Source of the DNA: Tridacna crocea
Lineage: Eukaryota; Mollusca; Bivalvia; Cardiida; Cardiidae
NCBI GenBank assembly: GCA_943736015.1
Contig: OX031069.1
Span: forward strand, 20,465,235 to 20,529,234
DNA: 64,000 bases
Direction of reading: 5' to 3'
Shown: piece by piece, positions 37,115 through 49,114 of the stretch
How the letters are laid out: the number at the start of each line of letters is the position of its first letter
How positions within the stretch are numbered: position 1 is the stretch's first letter
Translations under genes and position numbers: made by a program
The notes under the pieces: model-generated
Seen by the model: only the letters and a program-made list of their open reading frames with translations
Databases searched by the model: none
Told to the model about the DNA's origin: nothing

Positions 37115-37800
37115 CCATGCTGGGGGGGGGGGGGGTTCCGGGGTCATGCTCCCCTGAAAAAAAAAAATGAAAATAAGACGCTCTCTGGTGCATTCTGGCG
37201 CATTTTTTGACTGTTTACTAGTATATTACGCATTTAACTCATTACCAAATAACAATATTTTGGGCTTGTCCAAATTGAAAGCATTTACAGACGACAGAGT
37301 AAATGTGACTGAAAAATTTAAATTTGTTTTGTGAAGGGTAAAAAACATTGTGGGAAAAGGAGAAAATGCTGGTTACCAGCATTTTCTCCTTTTCCCACAA
37401 TGTTTTCTAAAGGCTTCTTTCTCAGGGGTGTCAAAAAGTAGGGATTGTGTGGTAATGGGTTAAGCCATGCTAGGGGGGTCAGGGGCATGCTCCCCCGGAA
37501 AAAAATTGAAAATAAGACGCTCTCTCGTGCATTTTTGCGCATTTTTTTAGGTTTATATTACGCATTTAAGCCATGCTAGGGAGGGTCCGGGGCATGCTCC
37601 CCCGGAAAATTTTTGAAAAATAAGACGCTCCCTGGTGCATTCTGGCGCATTTTTTTGAGGTTTATATTACGCATTTAAGCCATGCTAGGGGGGTTCTGGG
37701 GGCATGCTCCCCAGGAAATATTTTGAAAATAAGATGCACTCTGGTGCATTCTGGCCTATTTTTTGAGGTTTATATTGCGCATTTTTTCGAAAATTGGTCT
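37115..37800 (+). repeat. Tandem repeat of about 110 bp, four units
   Basis: Units begin CCATGCTAGGGGG and contain GGGGCATGCTCCCCCGGAAA, AATAAGACGCTCTCT and TTTATATTACGCATTTAAG. The first unit is interrupted by the TTAA-HP at 37234-37463. A 14-base G run occurs in the first unit. Confidence 0.8.
37234..37463 (-). mobile_element. TTAA-HP repeat with internal proof of target site
   Basis: Sits in ACGCATTTAA / TTAAGCCATGCTAGG; neighbouring tandem units show the uninterrupted ACGCATTTAAGCCATGCTAG. Perfect hairpin around GCTGGTTACCAGC. Confidence 0.95.
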
Positions 37801-38470
37801 GGCCATTTTTCATTTTCGGCCGAAAATTTGGTCCGGCCATGGCCGGACCGGCCAGACCGCTTCCAACGGCCTTGCTCAAGGATGTATTTTGAAGCTGGGG
37901 ACTGTGTACCTAAGCTGGGGACTGTGTACCTTCAGTCCAACTCTGAAGGCTTGCTGCGATGCTGTTGTTGTTATTTAGTCTCTGCTGTGGAGACCAAATA
38001 ACAAAAATAGCATTCCCAGAGCAAGCATGCAACCACTAGGCTTTGTATATACCTGTAGACTGAAGAATTTCCCAGGTGTTATTTTGTAATTGGGTCTCAG
38101 AGAGGAGAAACATTTAAAAAAATGGCATCGAAGCTCCCCTTTGGATCGAATGTAGGCTTTGTACATAGATCCTTTTCTTATTGACTAACAAATCTAAAGT
38201 CAGTTCTATAACATGATATCAAACCATACTTTCAGACTGAAGAAAACATTTTGTATGTTTTGTTTTAGCCACAGGGTTCTGAATCATTGTCAGCCCATGG
38301 ATACATGTAGATGATTTCTTTATCTGTAAAATACAATGTGATTGGAATGATGAAATTTGCCATAAAAGGGGTAGAAAAACCTTGTTGGAAAAGGAGAAAA
38401 TGCCATTTATTATGGTGGTTTGAAAACAATGAATGTCTTCAAAAACGATGGCTTGTTGCGTACAAGATAC

Positions 38471-38705
38471 TTAACCCATTACCACACTATCCCTACTTTT
38501 GACGACCCTGAGAAAGAAGCCTTTAGAAAACATTGTGGGAAAAGGAGAAAATGCTGATAATCATTACCAGCATTTTCTCCTTTTCCCACAATGTTTTCTA
38601 CCCGTCACAAAACAAATTTCAAATTTCAAGTCACTTTTATCTTGTCGTCTTCAAATGCTTTCGATTTGGACAAGCCTAATACATTGTCGTATAGTAATAA
38701 GTTAA
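38471..38705 (+). mobile_element. TTAA-HP repeat, subfamily A
   Basis: Hairpin loop enlarged to GCTGATAATCATTACCAGC; otherwise conserved. Confidence 0.87.
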
Positions 38706-39059
38706 ATAGAAACATCGAAATCTTTTTAGGGCTCAGAATGAAGTAAGATAATGAAAAGTAACCAGGCAAGCAATTACCTTTTTGTCATCACTGTTGTTTT
38801 GTTTGGGTGATGCTCGGTGCTCGTAAATAATGGTTTCATAATGTTCAAGAAAATATGGCGGCAAGGGCCTGCCAATAAGCGTGTGAATATTTTTTACAAA
38901 TCGCAAATTAAAATCAATTTGTTCTATCTAAGTATGTACAAAGAAGTAGGTCAAATGCCAGTGCATTCAGCTGCCTTCCAAAAAAAACCTTTACCTCATG
39001 GGTGTATTTTTTACTGATACAGTGTGTGAAAGGTTTGAAAATTTCTTTTTTCATTTCAG

Positions 39060-39235
39060 ATTTTCAGTACAGAATTGCTTGGGGAGTTAATTGTAGTCCA
39101 GTAATTTTTGCAGCACTTAAACTTCACGAACGTTCAATAAGAAACATGTGGAACACTGAAGAAACAGAATTCAGACGTCTACCATATTATAGAACCGTTG
39201 TGAAGTCATTTATAAAGAAACAGAACCAGCTAGTG
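39060..39235 (+). CDS. Candidate exon of unknown family
   Basis: A frame bounded by a good acceptor (TTTTTTCATTTCAG, ends 39059) and donor (GTATGT at 39236) reads FQYRIAWGVNCSPVIFAALK followed by LHERSIRNMWNTEETEFRRL and PYYRTVVKSFIKKQNQLV. Its composition is protein-like, and unlike the surrounding repeats it shows no palindrome. Entry phase needs one preceding base and exit is phase 0. The next plus-strand exon I recognise (49115) needs two preceding bases, so the two are not direct neighbours; an unseen exon or a separate gene is required. I do not recognise the family. Confidence 0.4.
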
Positions 39236-39312
39236 GTATGTCCCTCTCATAAGAAGATAACTACCATGTGTTGAAACTCAGTATTTTGATTCTGTAACAA
39301 AAGAACAAAATG

Positions 39313-39543
39313 CCTTACCCTTTACCAAACAATCCCTGGTTTGTATGACCCTGAGATAGAAGCCTTTTGAACACATTATGGCTAAAGGAGAAAAGGCTGG
39401 TTACCACCATTTTCTCCTTTTCCCACTATATTTCTACCCTGCTGGAAACATATTTCAATTTTTCAATTAGGTATTTATTTTGTCTTCTGCAAGTGCTTTC
39501 AATTTGGACCAGTCTAAAATTTTGTCGTTTGGAATAGGGTTAA
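39313..39543 (+). mobile_element. TTAA-HP repeat, subfamily A
   Basis: About 80 bp after the candidate exon 39060-39235. Hairpin with mismatches. Confidence 0.8.
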
Positions 39544-39576
39544 CTTATGATAACTGAGACTACAAAATTGTCCAGG

Positions 39577-39803
39577 TTAACCCTTTAACACAAAATGTCG
39601 ACTTTTGATCCTCCTGGAAAAGAAGCCTTTCGAAAACGTGGGAAAAGGAGAAAATGCTGGTAACCACTATTTTCTCTTTTTCCCACAATGTTTTCTACCC
39701 TATCAAAGAAAATTTGCACAACTGAAGACACTTTGAAATTGTCGTCTGCAAATGCTTTCAATTTGGACAAAGGCTAAAATTTTTTTGTCTAGTAAAAGGT
39801 TAA
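39577..39803 (+). mobile_element. TTAA-HP repeat, subfamily A
   Basis: TTAA ends; left hairpin arm shortened by loss of a few bases. Confidence 0.83.
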
Positions 39804-39984
39804 AAGGTTTTGCATTCTGTAAATTACATATAGCTTAAGTTATGAGATTCATGATTTAAAAAAGCAGAAAAACACTGATGGAAAAGGAGGAAATGCTGGT
39901 ATCTATGGTTTTTCTCCTTTCGTCGTTCAATATTTTCAAATCTCAAAACATGAAGCTAAATTTAAACTGTCCTCTTCCACTGCT

Positions 39985-40213
39985 TTAACAGAATACCAAG
40001 CCATCCCGACTTTTAACAATTATGTTACAGAAGGCTTCTGAAAACGTTGTGGGAAAAGAAGAAAATGCTGGTAACCAGCATGTTCTCTTTTTCCCACAGT
40101 GTTTCCTACCCTGCTGAAAACAAATTTCAATTTTTGAGATTTGTTTATTTTGTTATCTGCAAATGCTTTCAGTTTGGACAAGACTAGAATTTTGTTGTTT
40201 GGTGAAGAATTAA
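39985..40213 (+). mobile_element. TTAA-HP repeat, subfamily A
   Basis: TTAA ends, 229 bp; another decayed hairpin precedes it at 39865-39925. Confidence 0.82.
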
Positions 40214-40241
40214 ATTATGGATGACTGACATGGATTAATTC

Positions 40242-40463
40242 TTAACCACACGATCCCGACTTTTGACGACCCCAAGACAGAAAACCTTTAGAAACATTGT
40301 GGGAAAAGGAGAAAATGCTGGTTACCAGCATTTTCTCCTTTTCCCACAATGTTTTCTACCTTTCCAAATAAAATTTCAGTTTTTGGGTCATGCTTATTAT
40401 GTTGTCTGCAAATGCTTTCAAGTTGGACTAGTCCAAAATTTTGTAATCTGGTAAAGAAATAAG
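40242..40463 (+). mobile_element. TTAA-HP repeat, subfamily A
   Basis: Perfect hairpin AACATTGTGGGAAAAGGAGA and complement around GCTGGTTACCAGC; ends degraded. Confidence 0.84.
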
Positions 40464-41003
40464 ATATATTGCAAATTAACAATTTGTAGCTAAAGGAATA
40501 TTTGAGTAGGGAAAAGGCAAATAATGACTGAAAGGAAAACAGGAAAAGTATTAGAGTAGGTATTCACTGAGGTTAATACCGGTAGTCTCTTTTAGCTCTT
40601 TACAATGAAAAAAAAATAAAGGATGGTCAAAACTGAAAGCATTTGCAGAAGACGAATCACATGGTGCACAGAATAGAAAAGTTTTCTTTGAAAGAATAGA
40701 AAACATTGTGGGGAAATGAGAGAATACTGCCTTTTAGACCAGTACATACTGAAATCATTTGCAGACAACAAATTAAATGTCAACCAAATGTTGAGATATG
40801 TCTTGGAATGGATAGAAAACATTGTGAGAAAAGCACAAAATGCTAATTACCAGTGCATCTCTCCCTTTTCCTCATTATTTTCTAAAGCCTCCATCCTCAG
40901 GGTTAATAAAACAGGGGATTATGTGGTAAAAGTTTAATACCTGCTGGTACAATTGATTGTTTTGATTGTATGGTGTTTAGAGCCACTTTCAGTATTATTT
41001 CAG

Positions 41004-41260
41004 TTATGTCACAGTGGCCAGTTCACCTATTCATGCTTTCCGAGAGTCTCCTTTATCAGTAATCCACACACTTTTCTTTTCCAAACCACTGGCTGCTTTC
41101 CCACATAACCATTGTCAGGACAATAGCCAGTGTTGGGAGAATGATGATTCCTGTGGCAATGGCTATCAGCAATCCCCTAAAAGAAATTGGTCGAGCCAGG
41201 GATCGAGCCCACAACCTTTTGTTCCCAAGTCCTGCATGCTACCAAATGAGCTACCAGGGC
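41004..41260 (-). mobile_element. tRNA-derived SINE (copy 2)
   Basis: Minus strand: TAGCTCATTTGGTAGCATGC (A box) and GTGGGCTCGATCCCTGG (B box), then a body with GGTTATGTGGGAAAGCAGCC. Orthologue of 26875-27176. Confidence 0.75.
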
Positions 41261-41482
41261 TTGGCTTCCCTTAGGTATAAAGCTTTTGAAAAGATTATGG
41301 GAAAAGAGGAAAATGTAGATGACCTACATGTTGTTTTTCCCCAAGTTTTTTTTTTTAACAACTCAAAACAGTAACCATCCCTTGACCTATATTTGTCAGT
41401 TGCAGATGCTTTCAGTATTGTTTGTTAAAGTATTAGCTTCAGGTTCAGGAAATAGTGAGAATGTAAACACTGATTTAAATTT

Positions 41483-41710
41483 TTAAATCTTTACCAAACT
41501 ACATAATTTTATACTTGTCCAAGTTGAAAGCTTTTGCAGACAACAAAGTAAATGTAACTCAAAAATTGAAATTTGTTTTCAGCAGGGTAGCAAACATTGT
41601 GGGAAAAGGAGAAAATACTGGTTATCGGCATTTTCTCCTTTTCCCATAATGTTTTAAAACTGCTTCTTTCACAGGTTGTTAAAAGTTGGGATTTTGTGGT
41701 AAAGGTTTAA
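41483..41710 (-). mobile_element. TTAA-HP repeat, copy-2-specific
   Basis: TTAA on both sides; the empty site in copy 1 is CTTTTTTAAACAGGAATA at 27355-27372. Confidence 0.92.
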
Positions 41711-41756
41711 ACAGGAATATGAATTTACTGACTTCACTTTGTTTTAATGATAATTC

Positions 41757-41986
41757 TTAACCCTTTACTGTACAATCCCTGGTTTTTATGACCCTGAGGG
41801 AGAAGCCTTTTGAAAACATTGTGGGAAAAAGAGAGAATGCTGGTAACCAGCATTTTCTCCTTTGCCCACAATATTTTCTACCCTGCTGGAAACAAATTTC
41901 AAATTTCCAGTTAATTTTATATTGTCGTCTGCAAGTGCTTTCAATTTGGACCAGTCTAAAATTTTGTTGTTGGTAAAGAGTATAAT
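41757..41986 (+). mobile_element. TTAA-HP repeat, shared with copy 1
   Basis: Hairpin nearly perfect; right end GTTGGTAAAGAGTATAA, orthologous to 27390-27589. Confidence 0.82.
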
Positions 41987-42259
41987 AATTACACCAAGAG
42001 AACTGAATATTTTTGTAAAATACATGTATATATACATGTATATGCACAGAACTGTATTGTTGAATAAATAAGGTTCGTTTTATGAATTTCTATCTTTTTA
42101 TCTTGTCATTCCTTTTACCCCATTCCACACAATCCTGAGTTTTAACAACCGCAAGTAAAGAAGGCTTTTGAAAACACTGTAGGCTTTCTAAAACATTGTA
42201 GGAAAAGAAAAAAATGTTGGTAACCAGACAGGATGCCTTTGAAGAAAAAGAAGTTTTTT

Positions 42260-42478
42260 TTAACCCTTTACCACTCAATAACGACTTTAAACACCACTTG
42301 AGGAAGAAGCCTTTTGAAAGCACTGTGGGAAAAGGAGAAAATGCTGTGTTTTCTCTTTCCCATAGTGTTTTCTACCCTATCAGAATCAAATTTCATTATT
42401 TGAGTCACATTTAAATTGTTGTCTCCAAATACTTTCAAGTTGGGCAAGGTCAAAACTTTGTCGTCTGGTAAAGAGTTG
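42260..42478 (+). mobile_element. TTAA-HP repeat, shared with copy 1
   Basis: Left arm TTTACCACTCAATAACGACT; hairpin reduced to a GCTGTG loop. Confidence 0.78.
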
Positions 42479-42670
42479 AAATATTGGAGGTTTTTGAAAA
42501 CATTGTGGGAAAAGAAGAAAATGCTGGTGACCAGAAGAGAAGTCTTTCAGATAAAGAGATGGCTTTTGAAAACATTGTTGGAAAAAAAGAAAAAGCTTGT
42601 GACCAGAAAAGGAGAATTCTTCTGAGAAATTGACAGCTTATGAAAACATTGTGGGAAAAGACGAAAATGC

Positions 42671-42932
42671 TCTGTAGCTCAGCTGGTAACAACATTTGAG
42701 CAAGCATGTGGCTGGTACAGAATTCCAGCTTACCAATTTCTGTCAGAGAATTTATAATAGTCATTTCAACAGGATACATTCCTATCTTGCTTCTGAATAA
42801 CCTGTGTATGATGCCGTAGATGGTTATGTGGGAAAGCAGCCAATGGATTGGGAAGAACATAGTGAGAAGTGCTGGAAAAGAAATGCTGGGAAAGCATAGA
42901 TAGGTGAAGTGGCTGCAGCTGTGATATCATTA
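42671..42932 (+). mobile_element. tRNA-derived SINE
   Basis: TCTGTAGCTCAGCTGGTAAC head and the core GGTTATGTGGGAAAGCAGCC also found in the reverse-oriented SINE at 41004. Confidence 0.65.
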
Positions 42933-42994
42933 AAAATATTTGAACAGTATCAACTCTTGGCTGTTAAGTGCAACTCAAGGACCTTTTGCAGACA

Positions 42995-43053
42995 TTGTTG
43001 ATCAAGATAAGACTGCACAGATCATATAGTCTGATCTTTGATCTACAATGTCT
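42995..43053. repeat. GATC-SH hairpin
   Basis: Orthologue of 28983-29040 in duplication copy 2. Confidence 0.62.
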
Positions 43054-44239
43054 TTTAAGGGGATGTCTGATCCTGAAAAAATACCTTTGAAATAGCCAAA
43101 TTTTGGTGTTTACTATCAGTTTGAAGGTTTTATCTGTTACTTAGTAGGATAAGGGTTGAATTTTAAAAAAACAAATCTGCCAAACTATAAAAGTTCTGTA
43201 CTATTTAGTATTAATAACATTTACAGATCGTGTTTGATCAATAGTTTCTCAAAAGAAGGACATTGCGAAGGATATCAAATTATTGTGGCAAAAGGAAAAT
43301 AGCATGCAACCAGCAGTTTTCCTCAAGATTTTCATCATGTTTTCCAAAAGCCTAAACAGTGTCTCTAAGTATCGGGACTGTATTGTAAAGGGTTAAATTG
43401 CACGAGAATTATTTGATTAAAATGTATAAGAAAGAGTCATATACAAGCACATACTGTTTGACAAAATTTTTCATTGATTTAAATAAGCTACAGTGTAGTC
43501 TACATAATTATGTGCAAATATGATTTTTCTTGATTCATATATGACGTAAAAAATAGATAAATAGCCATTTTTCTCAATTAGATACAGTTTACTTACAATA
43601 TCGAATTATATCTTTTATCAATCAACCCAATAAATGATGCCAATAGACTCGTACTGCAAAACTATCGCAGCTGGGATATTTTAAGAAAAATTATGGTCTA
43701 GGGGAGAAAACTCGTACTGTCTAAGAGTAAGAGTAAAGCAAGAGTAGTCTCCCTTATAATGATCCCCGCCCTCCATCATTTCTCATAGACGCTTGACGGA
43801 TCAAAGTACTAAACACAACACTAGGAAAAAGGTGACGTGCATGTAACGTTTTTAATCTGTTTTTGATGAAGATTTCAATTAATTTTAACAAAAGAGTGTC
43901 ACTGATATTGATTTTAATACAAAACATTAAAATCTAAGTTTTAAATAAGATTATATCCTGCTTTTTCTACTTGAAATTCGAATGGGATCACCGAGAAAGG
44001 TTTTAATCTTCGAAAATCGCCATTTGCAAAAGTATGAGGTTTGCGGACGGCATAGTTTAAAATGACGCTTCACAGAATGTACGATCTGATTCCGAGTCTA
44101 CACAGTTTACTTGTTTCGTACCTTTCTGTGCAAGATAAAAAAAACCCCTCAAATTCCAGCGGACGGCTATAAATACAATCTATTGAAACACACTTTACTG
44201 TGAAGATTTTGATTGTATAGGCTTGACTACACCAGGGGA

Positions 44240-44312
44240 TGACATAAATCAAGGATCAGATTGCACGTTCTGTACACGTTCTGTACAGTCTGATCTTGAT
44301 CTATGCCGTCCG
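44240..44312. repeat. GATC-SH hairpin with tandemly doubled loop
   Basis: AAGGATCAGATTGCACGTTCTGTACACGTTCTGTACAGTCTGATCTT arrangement: the CACGTTCTGTA loop is repeated. Flanks match 12460-12584. Confidence 0.6.
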
Positions 44313-44499
44313 CAAAAGTCTCTGCTTTCCCCTATGGCGCCGAAAGGGTTAAGCTTATTTGGATAGTATTAAATATTTACAAGATAGATCTAGTTCTGGT
44401 AGACTGTTCAAATCGTCGACAGAGGTTCGATGTCTACCTTAGGGGCGTAAAAACGAAAACTTCAAAGTGCCATATACAATAAAAGTTGCCTTTACAGTC

Positions 44500-44571
44500 T
44501 GTGTTGATCATGATCAGACTGCACAGAACATGCAGACTGATCTTTGATCTACACCGACCACTTTCCTAAGA
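44500..44571. repeat. GATC-SH hairpin
   Basis: GTTGATCATGATCAGACTGC and complement; orthologue of 30250-30308. Confidence 0.62.
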
Positions 44572-45999
44572 CTTTCTGTACAATTTTAAGCAACTTTAAA
44601 ACCTTAATTGCTGAACATCTATTACCTCAATGATATCTGTTACAAAATATTGCATTTTTATTGTAGCGCGATCTTGCAATGAATTCCAAATTCAAATATT
44701 GGCGGTTATAATTAACTTGAAATAAAAAGGAGACTACCTGCCGCCTGTTAAGAAAAATAATAAGTTTGACCGATTTTTTTTTTGTCTGGTGGCATGCATG
44801 TCGTTTTTAGAACGGTTAAAATTAACAAGTTGACCACATGAACTGGTTGATATTCGTTACACCTAGATGAAAATTCATCGTTTATCCAACGGATCGTCTC
44901 TACAGACGTTACCGTGCTTATTCGTCCTCGGTTTTATGCTTGCTCTTGGCTGGCATTTTTTTGTAAGGTGCACAGGCATAAAGGACCACAGATAGGAAGA
45001 GGAGCTAGGTTTCATGTCCCGCCTACTGCACATACTGTAGCCGTAGTAATTTAGCACCTCCGGAAGTAGCCAAAGCGAGGTTTTGGGCGGAGTTTTCGTT
45101 TTGTAGGCGTACCATTCAATGGTATGCACGTACTTACGACGCGAAGCAGTCAGAAATAAGCCTTTTCCTCTCCAATAAGGGAGACAACTGTAGCATTACT
45201 AATTACAAAATTTTGTACGAGTTGTTTCCCTTTGACCATTGGTCGTTCATCATTGTCTTGCAAGACCCTTGTATTTCGAATGAATATCAGCCCGGAATAA
45301 AAAGCAAAGCAAAAGCGCAGATAAAATGGGCGGAAATAAGCGATAGTAGCAATAAATTAAACAAATTGAGGAGAAAAAGCAATGTAAATTGGTGTTACAA
45401 ACAAAAATTGATGCGAAAGGAATAAACCGGAAATAGCAAATAAGCTTGGTAGAGAAGATATGACACTATTTCCTTGATTTCTTTACGATTATACGGGTGC
45501 CGATGGTTGTTAGTCGCATGTTTTTTTTAACAGTTAAGTAAACACGTGTATATCTTTGCATATGAACCACATCAAACTCAAATGCAATAAAACAGTAAAC
45601 ATGAACGAGATTCATCTGTTCAGTATCCGGATTGTAGATATATTCGGATAAAAGTTTGAATTGTGAGAAAAATTTGAAATTTATTCAATACAACACGTTT
45701 GTTGGAAAGAAAATAAAGCAAAAAGCATAGTTGAGAGAGGTTAGTATAAATACAGTTGTAAAAACTTGTTTCTATCGAATGGCAGTCATTTGAACACCCG
45801 GTAATTTCGACACCCCAGGTGGAGTCATTTCATCACATTTTGGTCATTTCGATACCCGATGGAAAACTTTAGTCATATCGACTTCTTACTTTTTTAGAGC
45901 ACTTTTGAAACTCGACTTTTTATTATCAAGTTACTTTAGTTTCTTTTAAAGATGTCATATCATTATAATTTTTTGTGGGTGTGTGATCAAAACATGTTT

Positions 46000-46285
46000 T
46001 TAACCCTTTCCCAAAGAAACTTTTGGACTAAACCAAATTGAAAACATTTTCAGACGACAATCCAACTCTTGCTGAAAAGATGACTTCTGTCTATGACAGG
46101 GAAGAAGACATTGTGGGAAAAGGAGAAAATGCTGGTTACCAGCATTTTCTCCTTTTCCTGCAATGTTTTCAAAAGGCTACCATTCCAGACCGGAAGAACC
46201 AGCATTTTCTCCTTTTCCCACAATGTTTTCAAAAGGCTACTATGACAGACCGATAAAAACAAGGGATTGTTTGGGAAAGGGTTAA
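46000..46285 (-). mobile_element. TTAA-HP repeat with duplicated right hairpin arm
   Basis: Full element plus a second copy of the segment CAGCATTTTCTCCTTTTCC..GGCTACTATGACAGACCG, giving 286 bp. TTAA ends. Confidence 0.87.
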
Positions 46286-46289
46286 ATAA

Positions 46290-48430
46290 CTTATTCAAGG
46301 GGAATTACTCCGAGTATGGGTGTATCTGTACAATTTTCTGTATTCTACTCTGCCTTTTTAGGAAGAGATTAATATGCAGTGTAATATTTATCACACCTTC
46401 ACCTGTCTTTAACTGTGTTTGACTTTAAGTTTTTATCAATCAGAATAAATCATAATTAATGAAAATCCTACTAAATATAACAAATGCCCAGACTAGACCA
46501 CCTAAAAAAATTAAGAAAACATATATCCTTCACACATTCAAGATAAAAATGTATCTACATACAGTACGTCCATTTTATTTAATCTGTAATTTACAGAAAC
46601 CCTTTTACGTCCAGCACAGCTGAATTTTTTGTCATGCAGTGAGGTAACCTTTGAAAGCATTGTGGCAGTGAGATTTATTTATACGAGCAACGCCAATGCA
46701 GACTTTGTGAGCCATTTGGACCACATGCCAAACTATAAGTTAAAGAATGTTTGATAAATAATTGAGTTCTTCTAAAACCCTTTACAACACAATCCCAACA
46801 TTTAACAACCCTGAAAAAGAAATCTTTTGAAGACATTTTGGGAAAAGGAGAAAATGCTGGTTAGTACAAACTACTTCTATAGAAACTACAAAAAATGAGA
46901 AATTCTTGTAACCCCCCCCCCCCCCCATTAAAATGAATGTTTTCGGGGTATACTGGAATCATCCTGTTTGTCTGTGTGTCTGTCCGTCTGAGTACAAAAT
47001 ACCAGTAATTTTGTGTCCCAAACTCCTCCTACAGTTTTTCCTTCAACTGTATTGAAACTTTGCACATACATTAATCATCTATCGAAAATTGCAAGATGCA
47101 CTTTTCATGTGTCAACTCTTCCAAGTTGAAGAATTATCTCCCCTTGAATTTGACCTCTTTATTGCCTCTTTATTGATAATCTTGAGATGTCAGTTCTAAA
47201 TGTTTGTAGATAAGTCCATGTTGATATTTCTACCTTGTAAAGAATTCTGTAAACATTGGTCCTTGTTGATATTTGTACCATGTAAAGAATTCGGTAAACA
47301 TTGACAGAAGTTATTCTCTGTATTCCCTCATTGGTGAGGGGTTACACAATATAACACGATTTTCGTAATACATGTACATGATATTTGAAATTATGTTTAC
47401 CAACATAAAATTTGATAAAAGAATTTTTTTTCGAGACAATTTAGAGTTAATTCTTAAAATTATTTTGATTTTTTTTTTTGTACAGTACTTACTATTTCAG
47501 AAATATAACAATATATGTAGATCTAGGCCTACATGTAGATTTACATCAGGGAGAGATAGAAGGGATCTACGTTTGTGAAATACTTTTTTGCTGTTTACCA
47601 TGTACACATGATTCAGTTAATGCAAAAATTCATATACATATCATTCAAAATGTACATGTAGTGTATTTCTTTATTGTTTGGTATGTTGCAATGGAAGGCC
47701 ATCAAACTATTCCGCCAAATAAAGACGAGTTACTAGTATTTGCCTTTTGACACTGAACCAAAGTATTGAGAAAGTGTCTACAAATGCGTTGGGGAATCGT
47801 CATGGAACTGTCATAGAACTGTCTCAAAAACTTGTGACATAGAAATGTACAATGTATTGTTGTGATATCGTCTTGTTCCCAAATTAGTTAGTTTCACATT
47901 TTGTTGTTTGTTTTTCTTATGGTTTTAATCGAATTGTACTATAGATCTAAGGAGATCTGATATTTAAATGAAGATTCCTTCCTGTCAGAGTATTAGTGTT
48001 ATAAGACTAGGAGAGGGTTGAAGGAATATAGCTATATATTTTATTGAAATTGTAATGCAAATGTGTCTAATAAGATACTGTCACACTGCATGAAGTAACT
48101 AGCAAGTTAAATACATGTAGTGTTCGTGTCATTCTGGTTGAAATTTACTGGTTTTAAAGGATTCTTTTAGATTGGGATCAAAACAGCCCGCTCCCAAAAT
48201 GGCCAATTACCGAAATGTCCCAGTGCCAAAACTGAAAATTACTGTAACAGCCCTCTTTTTTTTTTGCCATTACTTAAAACCATTCTGAGTACTTTAAAAA
48301 TACTGTTATTTGGATAATTCAGTTTTACTGATCTATATTCATATGAGCCATGCTTTGTAACAAGTGGGCTTAATGCATCTTTGAAAAATATCGACCAATT
48401 TTCTGTATGTCAAGGGAATAACCTACCACA
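46290..48430. other. Non-coding AT-rich stretch with old repeats
   Basis: TTAA-HP left part at 46776-46870, a poly-C run at 46913-46926, and a decayed repeat with CTGTGTGTCTGTCCGTCTGA and CTCCTACAGTTTTTCC (46960-47300; relative at 53720-53840). Nothing is seen in 47300-48430. Confidence 0.45.
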
Positions 48431-48433
48431 TGA

Positions 48434-48650
48434 TTAACAACAAAAGTTTAGGTTTGTCCAAATCGAAAGCATTTGCAGATGACAAAATAAAAGTGACTTA
48501 AGATTTGAAATTTGTTTTGTAAAGGGTAGAAAACATTGTGGGAAAAGGAGAAAATGCTGGTTACCAGCATTTTCTCTTTTTCCTACAATGTTTTCTAAAG
48601 GCTTCTTTCTCGGGGGCGTCAAAAGTAGGGATTGTGAGGTAATGGGTTAA
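48434..48650 (-). mobile_element. TTAA-HP repeat, subfamily A
   Basis: First 12 bp of the left end lost or altered; hairpin one mismatch. Confidence 0.84.
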
Positions 48651-48718
48651 CTTGTGTGTTTGAAGAATTGGCTATTATGGATCCAAAATTATGTGATGAC
48701 TAGGGCTAGTGTAGTGCA

Positions 48719-48930
48719 TTAGCTCTTTACCAAATGACAAAATTTTAGACTGGTCCAAATTAAAAGCACTTACAGATGACAAAAGAACTGTAACTCAAAA
48801 ATTGACATTGGTTTCCAGCAAGGTAGAAAACGTCATGGGAAAAGGAGAAAATGGTGGTTACCAGCATTTTCTCATTTTCCCACAATGTTTTCAAAAAGCC
48901 TTCTTTCTCAGGGTCATAAAAGCCAGGCTC
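48719..48930 (-). mobile_element. TTAA-HP repeat, right end truncated
   Basis: Ends at AAAGCCAGG without the terminal TTAA; 185 bp before the ballast-domain exon. Confidence 0.8.
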
Positions 48931-49114
48931 AGAATATAGATTTTGCACAAGTTGGCATTCAAGGTCTTGGTCTGGGCCATTTTCTAAGTGGGCTGCTTTG
49001 AACCTATCCTTTTACATAAAAGTAAAAGAGGCCTTGTATATTTCCTATGATAATTCTAAGGCTTAAGCAGTACACTGAAACTTTTGTCCTCATTCTCCTT
49101 ATTTTTTTTAACAG

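Larger units (their letters stand above)
40769..45658 (+). repeat. Segmental duplication, copy 2
   Basis: Direct-orientation partner of 26632-36750. It lacks the 4.88-kb long-TIR element and the TTAA-HP copies found at 27586 and 28725, but has its own at 41483. Copies start 14.1 kb apart. Contains no recognised gene. Confidence 0.85.

Noticed and set aside
37723-38001. 92-codon open frame with GRTGQTASNG-like peptide
   Set aside because: It spans a tandem repeat and a GGCCGG-rich palindrome; no domain recognised.
44875-45129. 84-codon minus-strand frame in duplication copy 2
   Set aside because: The matching frame is not open in copy 1, so it is not conserved.
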